Source of the DNA: Lysobacter solisilvae
Lineage (GTDB): Bacteria; Pseudomonadota; Gammaproteobacteria; Xanthomonadales; Xanthomonadaceae
Length of the DNA stretch: 64,000 bases
Direction of reading: 5' to 3'
NCBI RefSeq assembly: GCF_016613535.2
Contig: NZ_CP071518.1
Location: 2,728,001-2,792,000, forward strand
A model generated the notes under the pieces. That model saw only the letters and a program-made list of their open reading frames with translations. It had not been told where the DNA came from and ran no database searches. This document shows, in pieces, positions 20,074 through 28,690 of this stretch; the first letter of the stretch is position 1, and each line of letters begins with the position of its first letter. The position numbers and the translations under genes are program-made.

Positions 20074-20960
20074 TCGAGGGCGTATTCGATCCGGGCATGG
20101 TTGAGGGCGGATATTCGTACGGAGAAGGGGTTGCGGGCGGGCTTTCAGGATATACGGCGACCAAGCCTGTGGAGTTGGATGGCGACCCCACTCCGGAGTA
20201 TATCAAGCGAGGCTCCAATGGCTGGGATCTCATGAAGGTCGAATTGGACTCCGGCTTGCCTGAGGTCATCGTCGAGGTTCGCGATGAAGGGTCCACTGTT
20301 GTCAAGGATAAGTTCGCTTATCACGACCAATCGTTCTCCCGAACGGGGGGGGGGTGCAACTATCCGATCGCATGCCCGGCGCGGCTTACGACTATCGTGG
20401 ATCAGCACCACACATATGTCGGTCACGATAAGAATGGCCTGCCCATGTACCGCCGGTTCAAGTATGAATTCATGCGCCCACGCGTGGACCTGCGTGGACG
20501 CGGAATGCTGGGTTTTGACAGGACGCGTATGGTCGACCTCGACACCGCGGCTGAAACGGTGTCCGAGTTCGAGTTGAATACAATGCAGATCGGGGAGTTC
20601 TTCCCGTATGCAGGCATCGCCACCAAGGTCACAACGAACGTGCCGGTGCTGGAGGCGCCCGCTGATGGCGCACCAAATCTCGCGTCATACGTTGGAAGCA
20701 GCGTGAAGGTTCGCCAGACTTTGGTGAATCAGCTCCCTGACGTCAAGCTGTTGAATCCGGATTCTGGAAACAACCCGAAGAGCTACTTTACTTACGTCAA
20801 GGTTGCTACAAGTTCGACGCACGAAATGAGTATGCAGCTTCAAGTTACAGGCAACATTCCTAGCCTTTCAAATCCGGTGCGAGCGCGCTTCTGGGCTATG
20901 CGGAGAATACCTACGCCTATGACGAATGGGGTAACCAGACGTCCGCAGTTGTCGATGTGA
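20070..20960 (+). CDS. RHS copy B, TcdB-like middle fragment
   Basis: This piece continues the protein after the A4/A5 indel (VEGGYSYGEGVAGGLSGYTA, DLRGRGMLGFDRTRMVD). The RGRGMLGFDR box is typical of the middle region of SpvB/TcdB-type toxins. It loses frame at 20874-20877, where copy B has CCGG instead of CCAGG, and ends 28 codons later. The apparent start overlaps the previous stop and has no ribosome site. Confidence 0.7.
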   Translation: MIEGVFDPGMVEGGYSYGEGVAGGLSGYTATKPVELDGDPTPEYIKRGSNGWDLMKVELDSGLPEVIVEVRDEGSTVVKDKFAYHDQSFSRTGGGCNYPIACPARLTTIVDQHHTYVGHDKNGLPMYRRFKYEFMRPRVDLRGRGMLGFDRTRMVDLDTAAETVSEFELNTMQIGEFFPYAGIATKVTTNVPVLEAPADGAPNLASYVGSSVKVRQTLVNQLPDVKLLNPDSGNNPKSYFTYVKVATSSTHEMSMQLQVTGNIPSLSNPVRARFWAMRRIPTPMTNGVTRRPQLSM

Positions 20961-23017
20961 TGAATGGCGAAGTCCGCAAAACCACCACCACCTACATCAA
21001 CGATCCGACGAAGTGGCTGTTGGGCCTGCCGGACGTGGCGACAAGCGAATCGTTGGGCAAGAAGCGCATTGTTGATTATGGCTACACTGACAAAGGTCAT
21101 CTGCAGACGATCCAGATCCAGCCGAACGACCCGGACCTGACGGTGCGTAGCACGACGACTCGGATAGCGGATACGCGCGGATTGGTCTATCAGGTTGCGA
21201 TTGAAGCGCCAAGTGTGCCGGTCCGAGTGACAAATCTTTACTACGATGACGACTTTGTGTTCCTGGCGCAGACGAAGAATCCGTTGGGGCACACAGATAC
21301 CGTGCTGCAGCATCCGGCTTTTGGCGTGCCGGTCGTCACGCAGGACCTTCTAGGTGTTGTCTCGACGATCCAATACGACAGTTTTGGGCGTCTAAAGTCC
21401 ACCAATGGACCCACCGATATGGATGTCCAGGATGTGACATATGCACCATGGGTAGATGCGGGGGGGCAGATCCAAGGTTTGAAGGTCCGCACCCAGACCA
21501 CGGATGGCGGCGATTCCTCGATGTACAGCGATGAGCTGGGCCGCGATGCCATGTCAACCAAGAAGGGATTTGACGGCAGCGATCTATATGCTAGTCAAAG
21601 CTATAACCTCTTGGGTCAGGTCGTGGAGATTGCGCATCCCGAGGAGGGCGCCATTTCCGGGTACAAAGATCGTATGACCTATGACACGCTGGGTCGCCCC
21701 GTGAAGGCGGTCGACGCAAACGAAGTCGACATGTCCTATGAGTACGAACCATTCCTGACGCACATCTACTTGCCTCGTGAGCCCGGTGATGACCCGGGCA
21801 CGTTCGGTACGCTGCCGTACCACCATAAGCGCACTCTGCATACGGATTCGATGGGGCGGGTGGACTGGACTGAGGAGAAGGGGATCAGTGACAAGGGGCC
21901 GATTGTGCTCCATACCAGCTTTGCCTATGACGCGTTTGACACCCTGTACACGAGCACCGATCCGAAGAACAACAAGATCGTGATCCTGAGCGACGTGCTG
22001 GGGCGCACGGTCCAGATCACGGATCCTGATGCCGGCGTTCGTAAGTACACCCTCAACGGATTGGGCGAAATTGACAACGAAACGACGCCGCTCAATCAAA
22101 AGATCGACTACAAATACGATGCGCTTAGTCGACTTACGCTTCGAAATGATTCCGAGGGCGTGACGCAATTTGCCTGGGACCAGACTCCCAATGGTTTAGG
22201 TCAGCTGGGTGGCACGTCCGGTCCGTTCGTCGATAAGGGGCCCGTCGGCGTTCCAAATGGCGTCGCCGACGTTCCTCGGATTAGCACCGGCTATTCCTAC
22301 AACGCCTTGGGTCAGCTCGAGCTGTCGCTGCAGAAGTTTAGTGCGGCTGATGGAGGCCTTAAGGAAGAGGTTTACACGACGACGATGGAATATGACAACT
22401 TCGGTCGCCCGAGAGGTGTCGGCTATCCCAACGCGGGATCCGCGACGATGTTCGTAACGTTCGACTACAACGCCAATGGTTATAGGAAGTCGGTGACCCG
22501 CGGCACGCTAGGTGGTGGTACGAAGTTGGTCTGGGAGACGCTTGAGCGTGATGCCAACCTGGCGTTGGTTGAAGGAAAGTTCGGTAACAACGTGCTCACC
22601 CATTGGACGCGTAATCCGATTACCGGTCTCGTCGACAAGATCACCTCCAAGCCAGTGATCTCCGCGGGCGTTAACCCCTTGTTCGAGGTCAGCTACGGCT
22701 ACGATACGGCTTACAACGTGAAGTCGCGCAGTTGGAATGGCGTAGCATTTGGCAGTAAAACGATCAATGAGGAGTTCACGTATGACATCCTCGATCGCTT
22801 GAGCACCTGGAAGCTCAGCGGGGTCGATGCCAATCAGGACGGTGGGCGTCGTTATGGGTACGATACCCTTGGCAATCTGACCCTCATAACCAAGAACGGA
22901 GCTGCAATATATAGCGCCGAGTACGGCGTAAATGGCAAGCCCAATGCGTTGAAGTCCTATACGGAGCTGCCGGGCAATGGCCAGCCCGGGCTTCCGGTCT
23001 TCCCAGCTACGATGTAG
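20957..23017 (+). CDS. RHS copy B, YD-repeat fragment
   Basis: This is the longest uninterrupted YD region in the window (686 codons). It reads straight through the two positions that break copy A: the CCCC at 21697-21700 (GRPVKAVDANEVD) and CCTGG at 22806-22810 (LSTWKLSGVDANQD). That is the direct proof that the copy A stops are not ancestral. The frame is lost at 23002-23004, where copy B has CCC instead of CCCC, and stops at an adjacent TAG. Confidence 0.75.
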   Translation: MMNGEVRKTTTTYINDPTKWLLGLPDVATSESLGKKRIVDYGYTDKGHLQTIQIQPNDPDLTVRSTTTRIADTRGLVYQVAIEAPSVPVRVTNLYYDDDFVFLAQTKNPLGHTDTVLQHPAFGVPVVTQDLLGVVSTIQYDSFGRLKSTNGPTDMDVQDVTYAPWVDAGGQIQGLKVRTQTTDGGDSSMYSDELGRDAMSTKKGFDGSDLYASQSYNLLGQVVEIAHPEEGAISGYKDRMTYDTLGRPVKAVDANEVDMSYEYEPFLTHIYLPREPGDDPGTFGTLPYHHKRTLHTDSMGRVDWTEEKGISDKGPIVLHTSFAYDAFDTLYTSTDPKNNKIVILSDVLGRTVQITDPDAGVRKYTLNGLGEIDNETTPLNQKIDYKYDALSRLTLRNDSEGVTQFAWDQTPNGLGQLGGTSGPFVDKGPVGVPNGVADVPRISTGYSYNALGQLELSLQKFSAADGGLKEEVYTTTMEYDNFGRPRGVGYPNAGSATMFVTFDYNANGYRKSVTRGTLGGGTKLVWETLERDANLALVEGKFGNNVLTHWTRNPITGLVDKITSKPVISAGVNPLFEVSYGYDTAYNVKSRSWNGVAFGSKTINEEFTYDILDRLSTWKLSGVDANQDGGRRYGYDTLGNLTLITKNGAAIYSAEYGVNGKPNALKSYTELPGNGQPGLPVFPATM

Positions 23018-24569
23018 CTGGGCGTCAGACGATCCCGAATCTGCGGACGGTTACGTACAACGACCGGACATGCCGCTTCAGGTGACCAAGGGCGCCGTCA
23101 AACACAACTTCCGCTATGCCCCCCTGGGTGGTCGTATCGAGAAGAAGAGTTCGGATGGCAAGCGCACGGTGTACATGGCTGGGTTGTATGAGCGACGCAC
23201 CGTCGGTAGCACTTCAGAGCACGTGTACATGGTGCCGGGCGAGGACGGCGCAGCAGCACAAGTGACAAGGACCTGTACTGGTTCCACCAATTGTAGTGAG
23301 AAGATCAGTTATCTGACGCGAGATCAGTTGGGTTCTTCGAGCGCGGCATTCAATGATAACGGTGACGTAGAAGCGCAGGTGTTTGATCCATGGGGTAAAC
23401 GCGTCTTCCACACCGGTGGCAACACGATCGCACTTCTGAATGAGGTCAAGCACGGCTTCACCAAACAGCGCCACGAGGATGAGCTGGGGTGGATCGACAT
23501 GAATGCGCGCATGTATGACCCGATCCAGCGGCGGTTCATCTCGCCGGATCCGATTCTGGCAGATCCAATGTTCAGTACTGGCCGCAGTCCCTACACCTAC
23601 GTGCGAAACAATCCCATGCGCTACACGGACCCCACGGGGCTCTACGAGACGGAGCAACCGGATACGAAGGGTGGCAATCCATTGCCTTCTGCTTCTGCTT
23701 CAGTTTCAACTCAAGACAGCTGCAAGTGTAGGCATCGAGGTGAAGGCTCCTTGGGCAAACTCCCGCTGGACTGGTTCAAGCCAAGCAAGGCACAAGCTGG
23801 CTCCCCTGTAGAGCAATCAGGTGGTGGCGGTGGAGGGCGCGGCGGCTGGGGGCCTAGTTTGAGCGATGCGCCCTCCGCTACAGAAATGTCCCAGAACGAG
23901 GCTGAGGATGCCTACTACGGCCAAGATCGTTGGAAGGCCCCTGGTGATGCAGATGAAGGCGGCTCTCCGCAGGGTGGAGGTCCAGCCGGCGGGTGGGGGG
24001 TGTTTGAGGACTACCTCAATCTGGTCAACGGTGGTTGGCAGATCGCCGAGATGATTCGCAATACCTACGCCGATGTCCACGATGCAGCAATTACTGGAAA
24101 TGCGAAGGACGTTGCTTTGGCGGGCCTGTCAGTACGTCAGACCGGAGATGCGGTTGTGTTGTCCGCACTGGAGTTGGGGGCTGCGGTGAAACCCTTGAAG
24201 GCGGCCGCCGCTTCCGCCGCCGGAGGTATTAGCCTTAGGGGAGGGCTTAAAAAATTCCAGGTCGTCGAGGAGTTTATGCATAAGGATCGATTGATAAGGG
24301 TCCTCAAAGATTCCAGTGGCCGCACGCAAATGTTCTTCAAATCTTTGAAGAATGGCGTGCCAGGCAAGTGGTATCCGACTCGGGGCATCGATCTCAATAC
24401 AGGTCATATAAAGAAAGCATTCCCTACCGAGGAGGCTTCTCGCGAACTGAGGCGTGTTGCCGAGATGGGTTTTGAGCCTGGAAGCCCAGAGTTCGAGGCT
24501 GCCGTCGATAAAGTGTATGAAGGCGGAGTTGAATTCGCAGAGGCACTAGGGTTCCTAAACGGCATGTGA
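22977..24569 (+). CDS. RHS copy B, RHS core and unique tip B
   Basis: After a 27-codon out-of-frame start, the correct frame returns at the CCGG/CCAGG indel (23064-23067). The RHS core box and the glycine-rich linker are identical to copy A. From 24111 the copies diverge: a short segment is still similar (ALAGLSVRQTGDAV, with many silent changes), then the last ~110 residues are unrelated to tip A (EEFMHKDRLIRVLKDSSG, MFFKSLKNGVPGKWYPTRG, VYEGGVEFAEALGFLNGM). I recognise no nuclease, ADP-ribosyltransferase or deaminase motif. No immunity-like ORF follows directly. Confidence 0.8.
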   Translation: MASPGFRSSQLRCSWASDDPESADGYVQRPDMPLQVTKGAVKHNFRYAPLGGRIEKKSSDGKRTVYMAGLYERRTVGSTSEHVYMVPGEDGAAAQVTRTCTGSTNCSEKISYLTRDQLGSSSAAFNDNGDVEAQVFDPWGKRVFHTGGNTIALLNEVKHGFTKQRHEDELGWIDMNARMYDPIQRRFISPDPILADPMFSTGRSPYTYVRNNPMRYTDPTGLYETEQPDTKGGNPLPSASASVSTQDSCKCRHRGEGSLGKLPLDWFKPSKAQAGSPVEQSGGGGGGRGGWGPSLSDAPSATEMSQNEAEDAYYGQDRWKAPGDADEGGSPQGGGPAGGWGVFEDYLNLVNGGWQIAEMIRNTYADVHDAAITGNAKDVALAGLSVRQTGDAVVLSALELGAAVKPLKAAAASAAGGISLRGGLKKFQVVEEFMHKDRLIRVLKDSSGRTQMFFKSLKNGVPGKWYPTRGIDLNTGHIKKAFPTEEASRELRRVAEMGFEPGSPEFEAAVDKVYEGGVEFAEALGFLNGM

Positions 24570-24614
24570 GACTCCACGCTGCTGAGGCCTGGAGGAATAC
24601 TCAGCTTGCTTTGG

Positions 24615-24636
24615 AAGCTCGCCTCACGGCGGGCTT
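24615..24636 (+). terminator. Terminator-like hairpin after RHS copy B
   Basis: AAGCTCGCC (24615-24623) pairs with GGCGGGCTT (24628-24636) across a TCAC loop, with one G-T pair, 46 bases after the stop, followed by CTTA. The different hairpin from that after copy A shows the 3' flanks are not duplicated. Confidence 0.6.
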
Positions 24637-24727
24637 CTTAGAGGTGGTCCCGGTAATCTGAACGCTGCGATAAGTGCTTGATCTGCTCCGATGGACGAGG
24701 ACATCGTCCGGCAAGATTGGAGCCTAG

Positions 24728-24826
24728 ATGAGCAGAAAACCCCGTCGTACCCACTCAGCCGCGTTCAAGGCCAAAGTGGCGTTGGCCGCGATACGCGCCG
24801 AGAAGACGCTGGCCGAGTTAGCTTCC
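24728..24826 (+). pseudogene. Remnant of IS3-family transposase OrfA (N-terminal end)
   Basis: The first 33 or so codons (MSRKPRRTHSAAFKAKVALA, then AEKTLAELA) match the conserved start of IS3-family OrfA helix-turn-helix proteins. Similarity stops abruptly there and the frame runs into unrelated sequence to 24931. It is the opposite end of an IS3-type element from the OrfB remnant at 16961-17206; whether both come from one element cannot be told from this sequence. Confidence 0.75.
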
Positions 24827-24952
24827 CTAGCCTTTCACGACAGCGCGTCGTTCAGGGCGTGGCGGAGTACATGCGGAACTGGCGTACATATCATGGGGCG
24901 GCGCTATTGCCCCCGAATGAATTTTCGATAGACCACTATAGAGGAATTAAGC

Positions 24953-25335
24953 ATGACAAATACTTCAAAGAGGCTCCTCTCAAAGGCAGTCGCACTATCT
25001 GGAATTTGCGGCGCAGCTTCAGTGCTCCTGCCAGGAGTTGGGCACGCAGTTTGATCCAACTGGCAAGGCAGTTTTTGACGTGCTTCAGGACGGGCAGCGA
25101 CGCGGATACATTTATGTCGATGGGGGGGCAGGATGAGTGTCGATACGTTGAAAACTGGTATTTGTTAAAAGGATACGTATACCCGAGCGCGAAGAATTCT
25201 GCCTCGACGTTAGTCAAGGCCGCAGGGCCCACCACGCTATCGCGGGATGAGTTCTTGGCTAAGATGTCTTCGGCTTACCCGGGCGGTAGGCACGTCGAAG
25301 TCTTCGCGGCTGAAAGACGTGACGGGTGCGAGTAG
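24953..25335 (+). pseudogene. Small secreted protein, paralogue 1, frame-disrupted at a G-tract
   Basis: ATG 24953 has AGAGGA upstream and encodes a signal peptide (KAVALSGICGAASVLLPG). The reading then passes through two other frames: QFDPTGKAVFDVLQDG with RRGYIYVDGG, and, after the G7 tract at 25122-25128, GGQDECRYVENWYLL to RRDGC at 25335. One base too many near 25030-25046 and one in the G-tract would explain the layout. The joined product would be about 125 residues with two conserved cysteines. A paralogue at 42677-43013 has the same order and the same break. It lies downstream of RHS copy B and the IS remnant. Function unknown. Confidence 0.55.
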
Positions 25336-25464
25336 CAGATGGGAGCAGCAGCGCATCGCGCGTCCGCGCCGTTCAGCAAGGTAAGGGTGGTGACTTTCGC
25401 TGGTTGAGGGCAGGTAGCTGGCTGGCCATTGCCTTGGATTGTTCAACGGCCAGCTCGCATTGGG

Positions 25465-26070
25465 CTAGGGCACCCCCGCTGTCCCGCGAATGGCCTCCAA
25501 GGTCTGTTGGAGGACTTGGGCCTTTTGCTCGCCTTCAATGATCTTGTCCGCCGGCCCCCCGCGCTGGCGAGCTTGCTGAAGTGTCTGTTGCATCTCGGTC
25601 ACAGCAATGGATGCATCGTGCTCGAACCTTGCGTATAGATTGTTCTGCTGTTGGAGTTCGTGGCGGGCGTACGATTCGTGGTCGGTGGGATCGGGTCCAG
25701 GAAGGGCCTCTGACGCAACCTCCTTAGCGATGGGAGGGCTACGGTTGTCTCCACTAAAAATAGTCATGGCTAAACTGGCGGCAGGCAAGGCATCGCTAGC
25801 CAATCCTGGCGGCCGACCAAAGTTGCGGGCTCCCGAGGAATCGACAAGATCGACGGTACCAGCGGGTTGGGCGGCGCGATGATGTGGGATCGAAGACCGA
25901 TCCGAGACAAGCGGCCTCGCGGAGGGTGGATGTGCCTGCGCCCTGATGCCGAAGGTATGCAAGCCCCCGGATGGCTTCGCGACGGGCCTTCGGACCACTG
26001 GGCTGGCAACATAGATCCCCAGCGACAGCGCCAGGGCACCATAAAGGCAGTTGACGAACAGTCGTTTCAC
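25465..26070 (-). CDS. Exported coiled-coil-like hypothetical protein
   Basis: The 201-residue product starts at a GTG that overlaps the stop of the PpiC gene (GTGA), with GGAGG just upstream. It has an N-terminal hydrophobic segment (LFVNCLYGALALSLGIYV) that is a signal peptide or anchor, a Pro/Ala/Ser-rich middle that is probably disordered, and a Gln-rich helical end (HELQQQNNLYARF, TEMQQTLQQARQRG). No family is recognised. Its tight coupling suggests that it works with the periplasmic isomerase or the phospholipase-like protein. Confidence 0.6.
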   Translation of the reverse strand: MKRLFVNCLYGALALSLGIYVASPVVRRPVAKPSGGLHTFGIRAQAHPPSARPLVSDRSSIPHHRAAQPAGTVDLVDSSGARNFGRPPGLASDALPAASLAMTIFSGDNRSPPIAKEVASEALPGPDPTDHESYARHELQQQNNLYARFEHDASIAVTEMQQTLQQARQRGGPADKIIEGEQKAQVLQQTLEAIRGTAGVP

Positions 26071-27479
26071 GTTCCCTCCGAGTGTACGAATGTCCGAACC
26101 TTTGCGTTCAGACGTAGGCGCTTCCTAAGTTCGGTGAAGTTGGATTTGGCCTTCATTTCAGCGATTGCCCGCGCAGCCTGGTAGCGCACCGTTTCGGAGG
26201 TGCGCGAGTAATCGGCGACTTCGTGATCGTCTACGCGGATGATTTCCCAACGTGGCCGGTTATGCTCAAGACCAGGCGCACGAGCAGGCCGGCCGTTGCG
26301 ATGCAGGGGCAGGGCGAAAGCAAGGTCCTCCAGCCATGTGGAGTCTTCCTTTCGAGCTAGCCAGCCCAGTTGTCCGCCGATTTCCCGATCGGGCGCTTGT
26401 GAGTGCAATCGAGCCAGCTGCGAAAAATTGCTGCCGTCGTCTAACAGATCGGAGGCGACCCGGTCAGCCTGGCTTTCGTCGTCCAGGCGGATGTGGCGGG
26501 CGCGAACACGCTTGATGTAGCGGAACTGGTCCCGGTGGCTATCGTACCAGGCCTCGATCTCCGTCTGACTTGCCTCACTCGCCAGACGATCCAAGTAGGC
26601 ACTGCCGTCATGGAGCGACTCGCCAACCCCCAAATGATTCGCGACGGCGTGGGCATACTCATGATCCGCTACGCTTCGGCGCAGCTCGGCTAGGGGGGCA
26701 TCGCCCAGGCGCCGGGCCGCCCAGTTTAGTGTCACGAGCGCGGCGAGTCGATTCCGTGCCTGGTCAGCGAGAAAATCCACGTCGAGTTGGTGCAGGGCGA
26801 GGCGGCCTTGGACGTTCTGCAGCCTGTAGATGTCATCCAATGTGAGAATCCCATCCTTTCCGCCCGGGAGGCGGTAGCGGATCAGAATCCACTCGGCGGC
26901 GCGATTGTGGGAGGCCTCGTCCACTGCCAGCGTCGCCGTTGGGGCCTCGCCCAGTGCGACCAAAAGTTGAGATCGATTCGGCAACGAGTAGTTCAGGATG
27001 ACTTTGCTCAGGTTGCTCCCCGCATCCATTTGGTAGCCAGTCTTCAGCTCTTCGCCGAAGACTGCGTGGAGTAGGCTCAGGAGTCGCGCTTCCACGACCG
27101 CCTCGGGACTGAATCCCACGCGTCGCTCGGGAAACAGCTCCGAATCTGAGAAGCGCGCCTGGGCGTGCTTTGCAAGAAGCCTGTTCTCGATCGTTTCCTC
27201 AAGGACCTGGTCGGGGGATAGCGCCGGGCGTTGCAATCGCCCGTGGCGTTCAAGTATTGCCAGGCTGGTACGTCCAAGCCTTTCGTCGTCGATGCGTACG
27301 GCATCCAGGTCTCCTGCAGACGCCAGGGCGCCGATGCGCTGCGAGCTTAGGTCCACATCGGCCGCGTAGGTGGGCGACGCCGTGGAGTGGGCGAGGCCGA
27401 CATAGCTTGCGATGATGCAATGCACAATTAGCCGCGCTGTTCTAGTATGACTGATCCGCGTCAGCGACCGGTTGTTCAT
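26067..27479 (-). CDS. Periplasmic PpiC/SurA-type peptidyl-prolyl isomerase
   Basis: The start is ATG 27479, which overlaps the upstream stop (ATGA); the longer open frame to 27674 lies inside the preceding gene and is rejected. The 470-residue protein has a signal-like segment (ARLIVHCIIASYVGLAHSTA) and a long helical N-terminal chaperone-like region. A parvulin rotamase domain follows at about residues 320-420 (RARHIRLDDESQADRVASDL, NFSQLARLHSQAPDREIGGQ, GWLARKEDS), ending in WEIIRVDDHE. Parvulins of this type assist folding of exported proteins. Its place between two exported proteins suggests a dedicated foldase. Confidence 0.8.
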   Translation of the reverse strand: MNNRSLTRISHTRTARLIVHCIIASYVGLAHSTASPTYAADVDLSSQRIGALASAGDLDAVRIDDERLGRTSLAILERHGRLQRPALSPDQVLEETIENRLLAKHAQARFSDSELFPERRVGFSPEAVVEARLLSLLHAVFGEELKTGYQMDAGSNLSKVILNYSLPNRSQLLVALGEAPTATLAVDEASHNRAAEWILIRYRLPGGKDGILTLDDIYRLQNVQGRLALHQLDVDFLADQARNRLAALVTLNWAARRLGDAPLAELRRSVADHEYAHAVANHLGVGESLHDGSAYLDRLASEASQTEIEAWYDSHRDQFRYIKRVRARHIRLDDESQADRVASDLLDDGSNFSQLARLHSQAPDREIGGQLGWLARKEDSTWLEDLAFALPLHRNGRPARAPGLEHNRPRWEIIRVDDHEVADYSRTSETVRYQAARAIAEMKAKSNFTELRKRLRLNAKVRTFVHSEGT

Positions 27480-28516
27480 GACTTTGTGACGTGCAGGGCG
27501 GCGCAGTCGAGCACGAGAACCGTCATGGCGATGGCGCGAGGCACCGTCTTCTGGGCAATGCTGAGACGCGTTGAATGATCGGTCGAAGACAGCACGGCGC
27601 CGCCGACGCGATAGGAGTACGCACCGCCCTCTGTCAACAGGCCGCGAACGTCGGAAGTCGAACTGCTGGTGCACTTCTTGTTGAAGGTGCCGTCGGACAG
27701 CGCTGCCGTGACTAGCGTTGGATTATTCAGGCTGAGGCTGTAGTAGTAGTCATTAACCCATTGCTCCCAGCCGGAGTGATTCTTTCCTAGCGTTGTCCAC
27801 GTGTGATGCGGCTGCAAGAGGTCAGTAGTGTGCAGCGCATAGCCCAGGGTCTGGGCGGTAGGATGTTCGCGAAACGAGGTCCACCAAGCCTGGCCCAGGT
27901 TGTCGATGGGCTGAAATGGCATCGACTGATAGTCGGCGTACATACTTTTGGTGGATGCCGTCCCAATCCGGTAGCGAGCTTCGGTGGTGCTATAGGTATT
28001 GTATTTGCTGCCGTCGCCCAGCAGCCCCCCCATTCCCCCTTGACCGTCGTCAAGATGATCATTCCATAGCCAGCCCGCTGCGAGCTCGTCTACGTCACCA
28101 TATTGTGTCAGGCGACCGTAGTCATAACCTCCGAAGTCATTGCCATGCAGGTCCGGTCCGCGCGTGTGGTTCTGGAAGTGCCAGTAGCGCGTGTAGTGGG
28201 CAATGTCAGTCGCTGCCGACCACGCGGGTGCTCGCTGACAGTCACCGGACACCGCGCCGCAGAGATAGGTGTCTGCGAAATCGTCGACGTCGGCTGCACT
28301 CTGTGCGATGACGGTGGCCAACTGCTCGAAACTGACGCCGGCAGACTTGGCCCATGTGGCCAGCTTGTTGTATTGCGTCTTGGTCGGGTTGTTCTTCATG
28401 TATTGCAGCGCGTCCAGGACGATGCGGCGGTGCGTCTCCTTTGACCAGGCATTGGCATCGTTGACCATGCCCAGTGCAAGGACCAGGCTCAGGCCCATTA
28501 CTCCAGAAACTCGCAT
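27476..28516 (-). CDS. Zinc-dependent phospholipase C / P1-nuclease superfamily secreted protein
   Basis: ATG 28516 has a perfect AAGGAGG seven bases upstream; the frame to 28582 is chance. The signal peptide ends ANA|WSKETH, so the mature protein begins with Trp, as in bacterial phospholipase C and P1 nuclease, where the N-terminal Trp binds zinc. Further probable ligands are in THRRIVLDAL, SAADVDDFAD, DIAHYTRYWHFQNH and LGYALHTTDLLQPHHTW. The fold is known to hydrolyse phospholipids or nucleic acids; which one applies is not decidable here. The order (this gene, PpiC, small exported protein) with overlapping stops and starts is one operon. Confidence 0.8.
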   Translation of the reverse strand: MRVSGVMGLSLVLALGMVNDANAWSKETHRRIVLDALQYMKNNPTKTQYNKLATWAKSAGVSFEQLATVIAQSAADVDDFADTYLCGAVSGDCQRAPAWSAATDIAHYTRYWHFQNHTRGPDLHGNDFGGYDYGRLTQYGDVDELAAGWLWNDHLDDGQGGMGGLLGDGSKYNTYSTTEARYRIGTASTKSMYADYQSMPFQPIDNLGQAWWTSFREHPTAQTLGYALHTTDLLQPHHTWTTLGKNHSGWEQWVNDYYYSLSLNNPTLVTAALSDGTFNKKCTSSSTSDVRGLLTEGGAYSYRVGGAVLSSTDHSTRLSIAQKTVPRAIAMTVLVLDCAALHVTKS

Positions 28517-28690
28517 GTTTGCCTCCTTTTGATCGGCATTGGAAATGAAGGTCTCAGACGAGGCCGGGCCCAGCGACGTCATGAACGGAAGATCAGGTCA
28601 GTACGGAAGGCGGGGGGATGCGCCGCTGGTGCAATCACGGCCCCTTCGTGGGTGACGGGGTAGGGCGTTACTTACGCTGAGCGCGCCTGT

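Larger units (their letters stand above)
17270..24110 (+). repeat. Copy B of the 6.84-kb direct duplication
   Basis: Second copy of 9585-16428. Relative to copy A it has G9 for G8 (17514-17522), A4 for A5 (20019-20022), CCGG for CCAGG (20874-20877), CCCC for CCC (21697-21700), CCTGG for CCTTGG (22806-22810), CCC for CCCC (23002-23004) and CCGG for CCAGG (23064-23067). The net change of three bases matches the drop in offset exactly. Confidence 0.95.

Noticed and set aside
25122..25128. Programmed -1 ribosomal frameshift at the G7 tract of the small secreted protein
   Set aside because: The downstream frame needs a +1 step (one base skipped), not -1, so a classical slippery heptamer does not explain it; an extra base or tract-length change is simpler.
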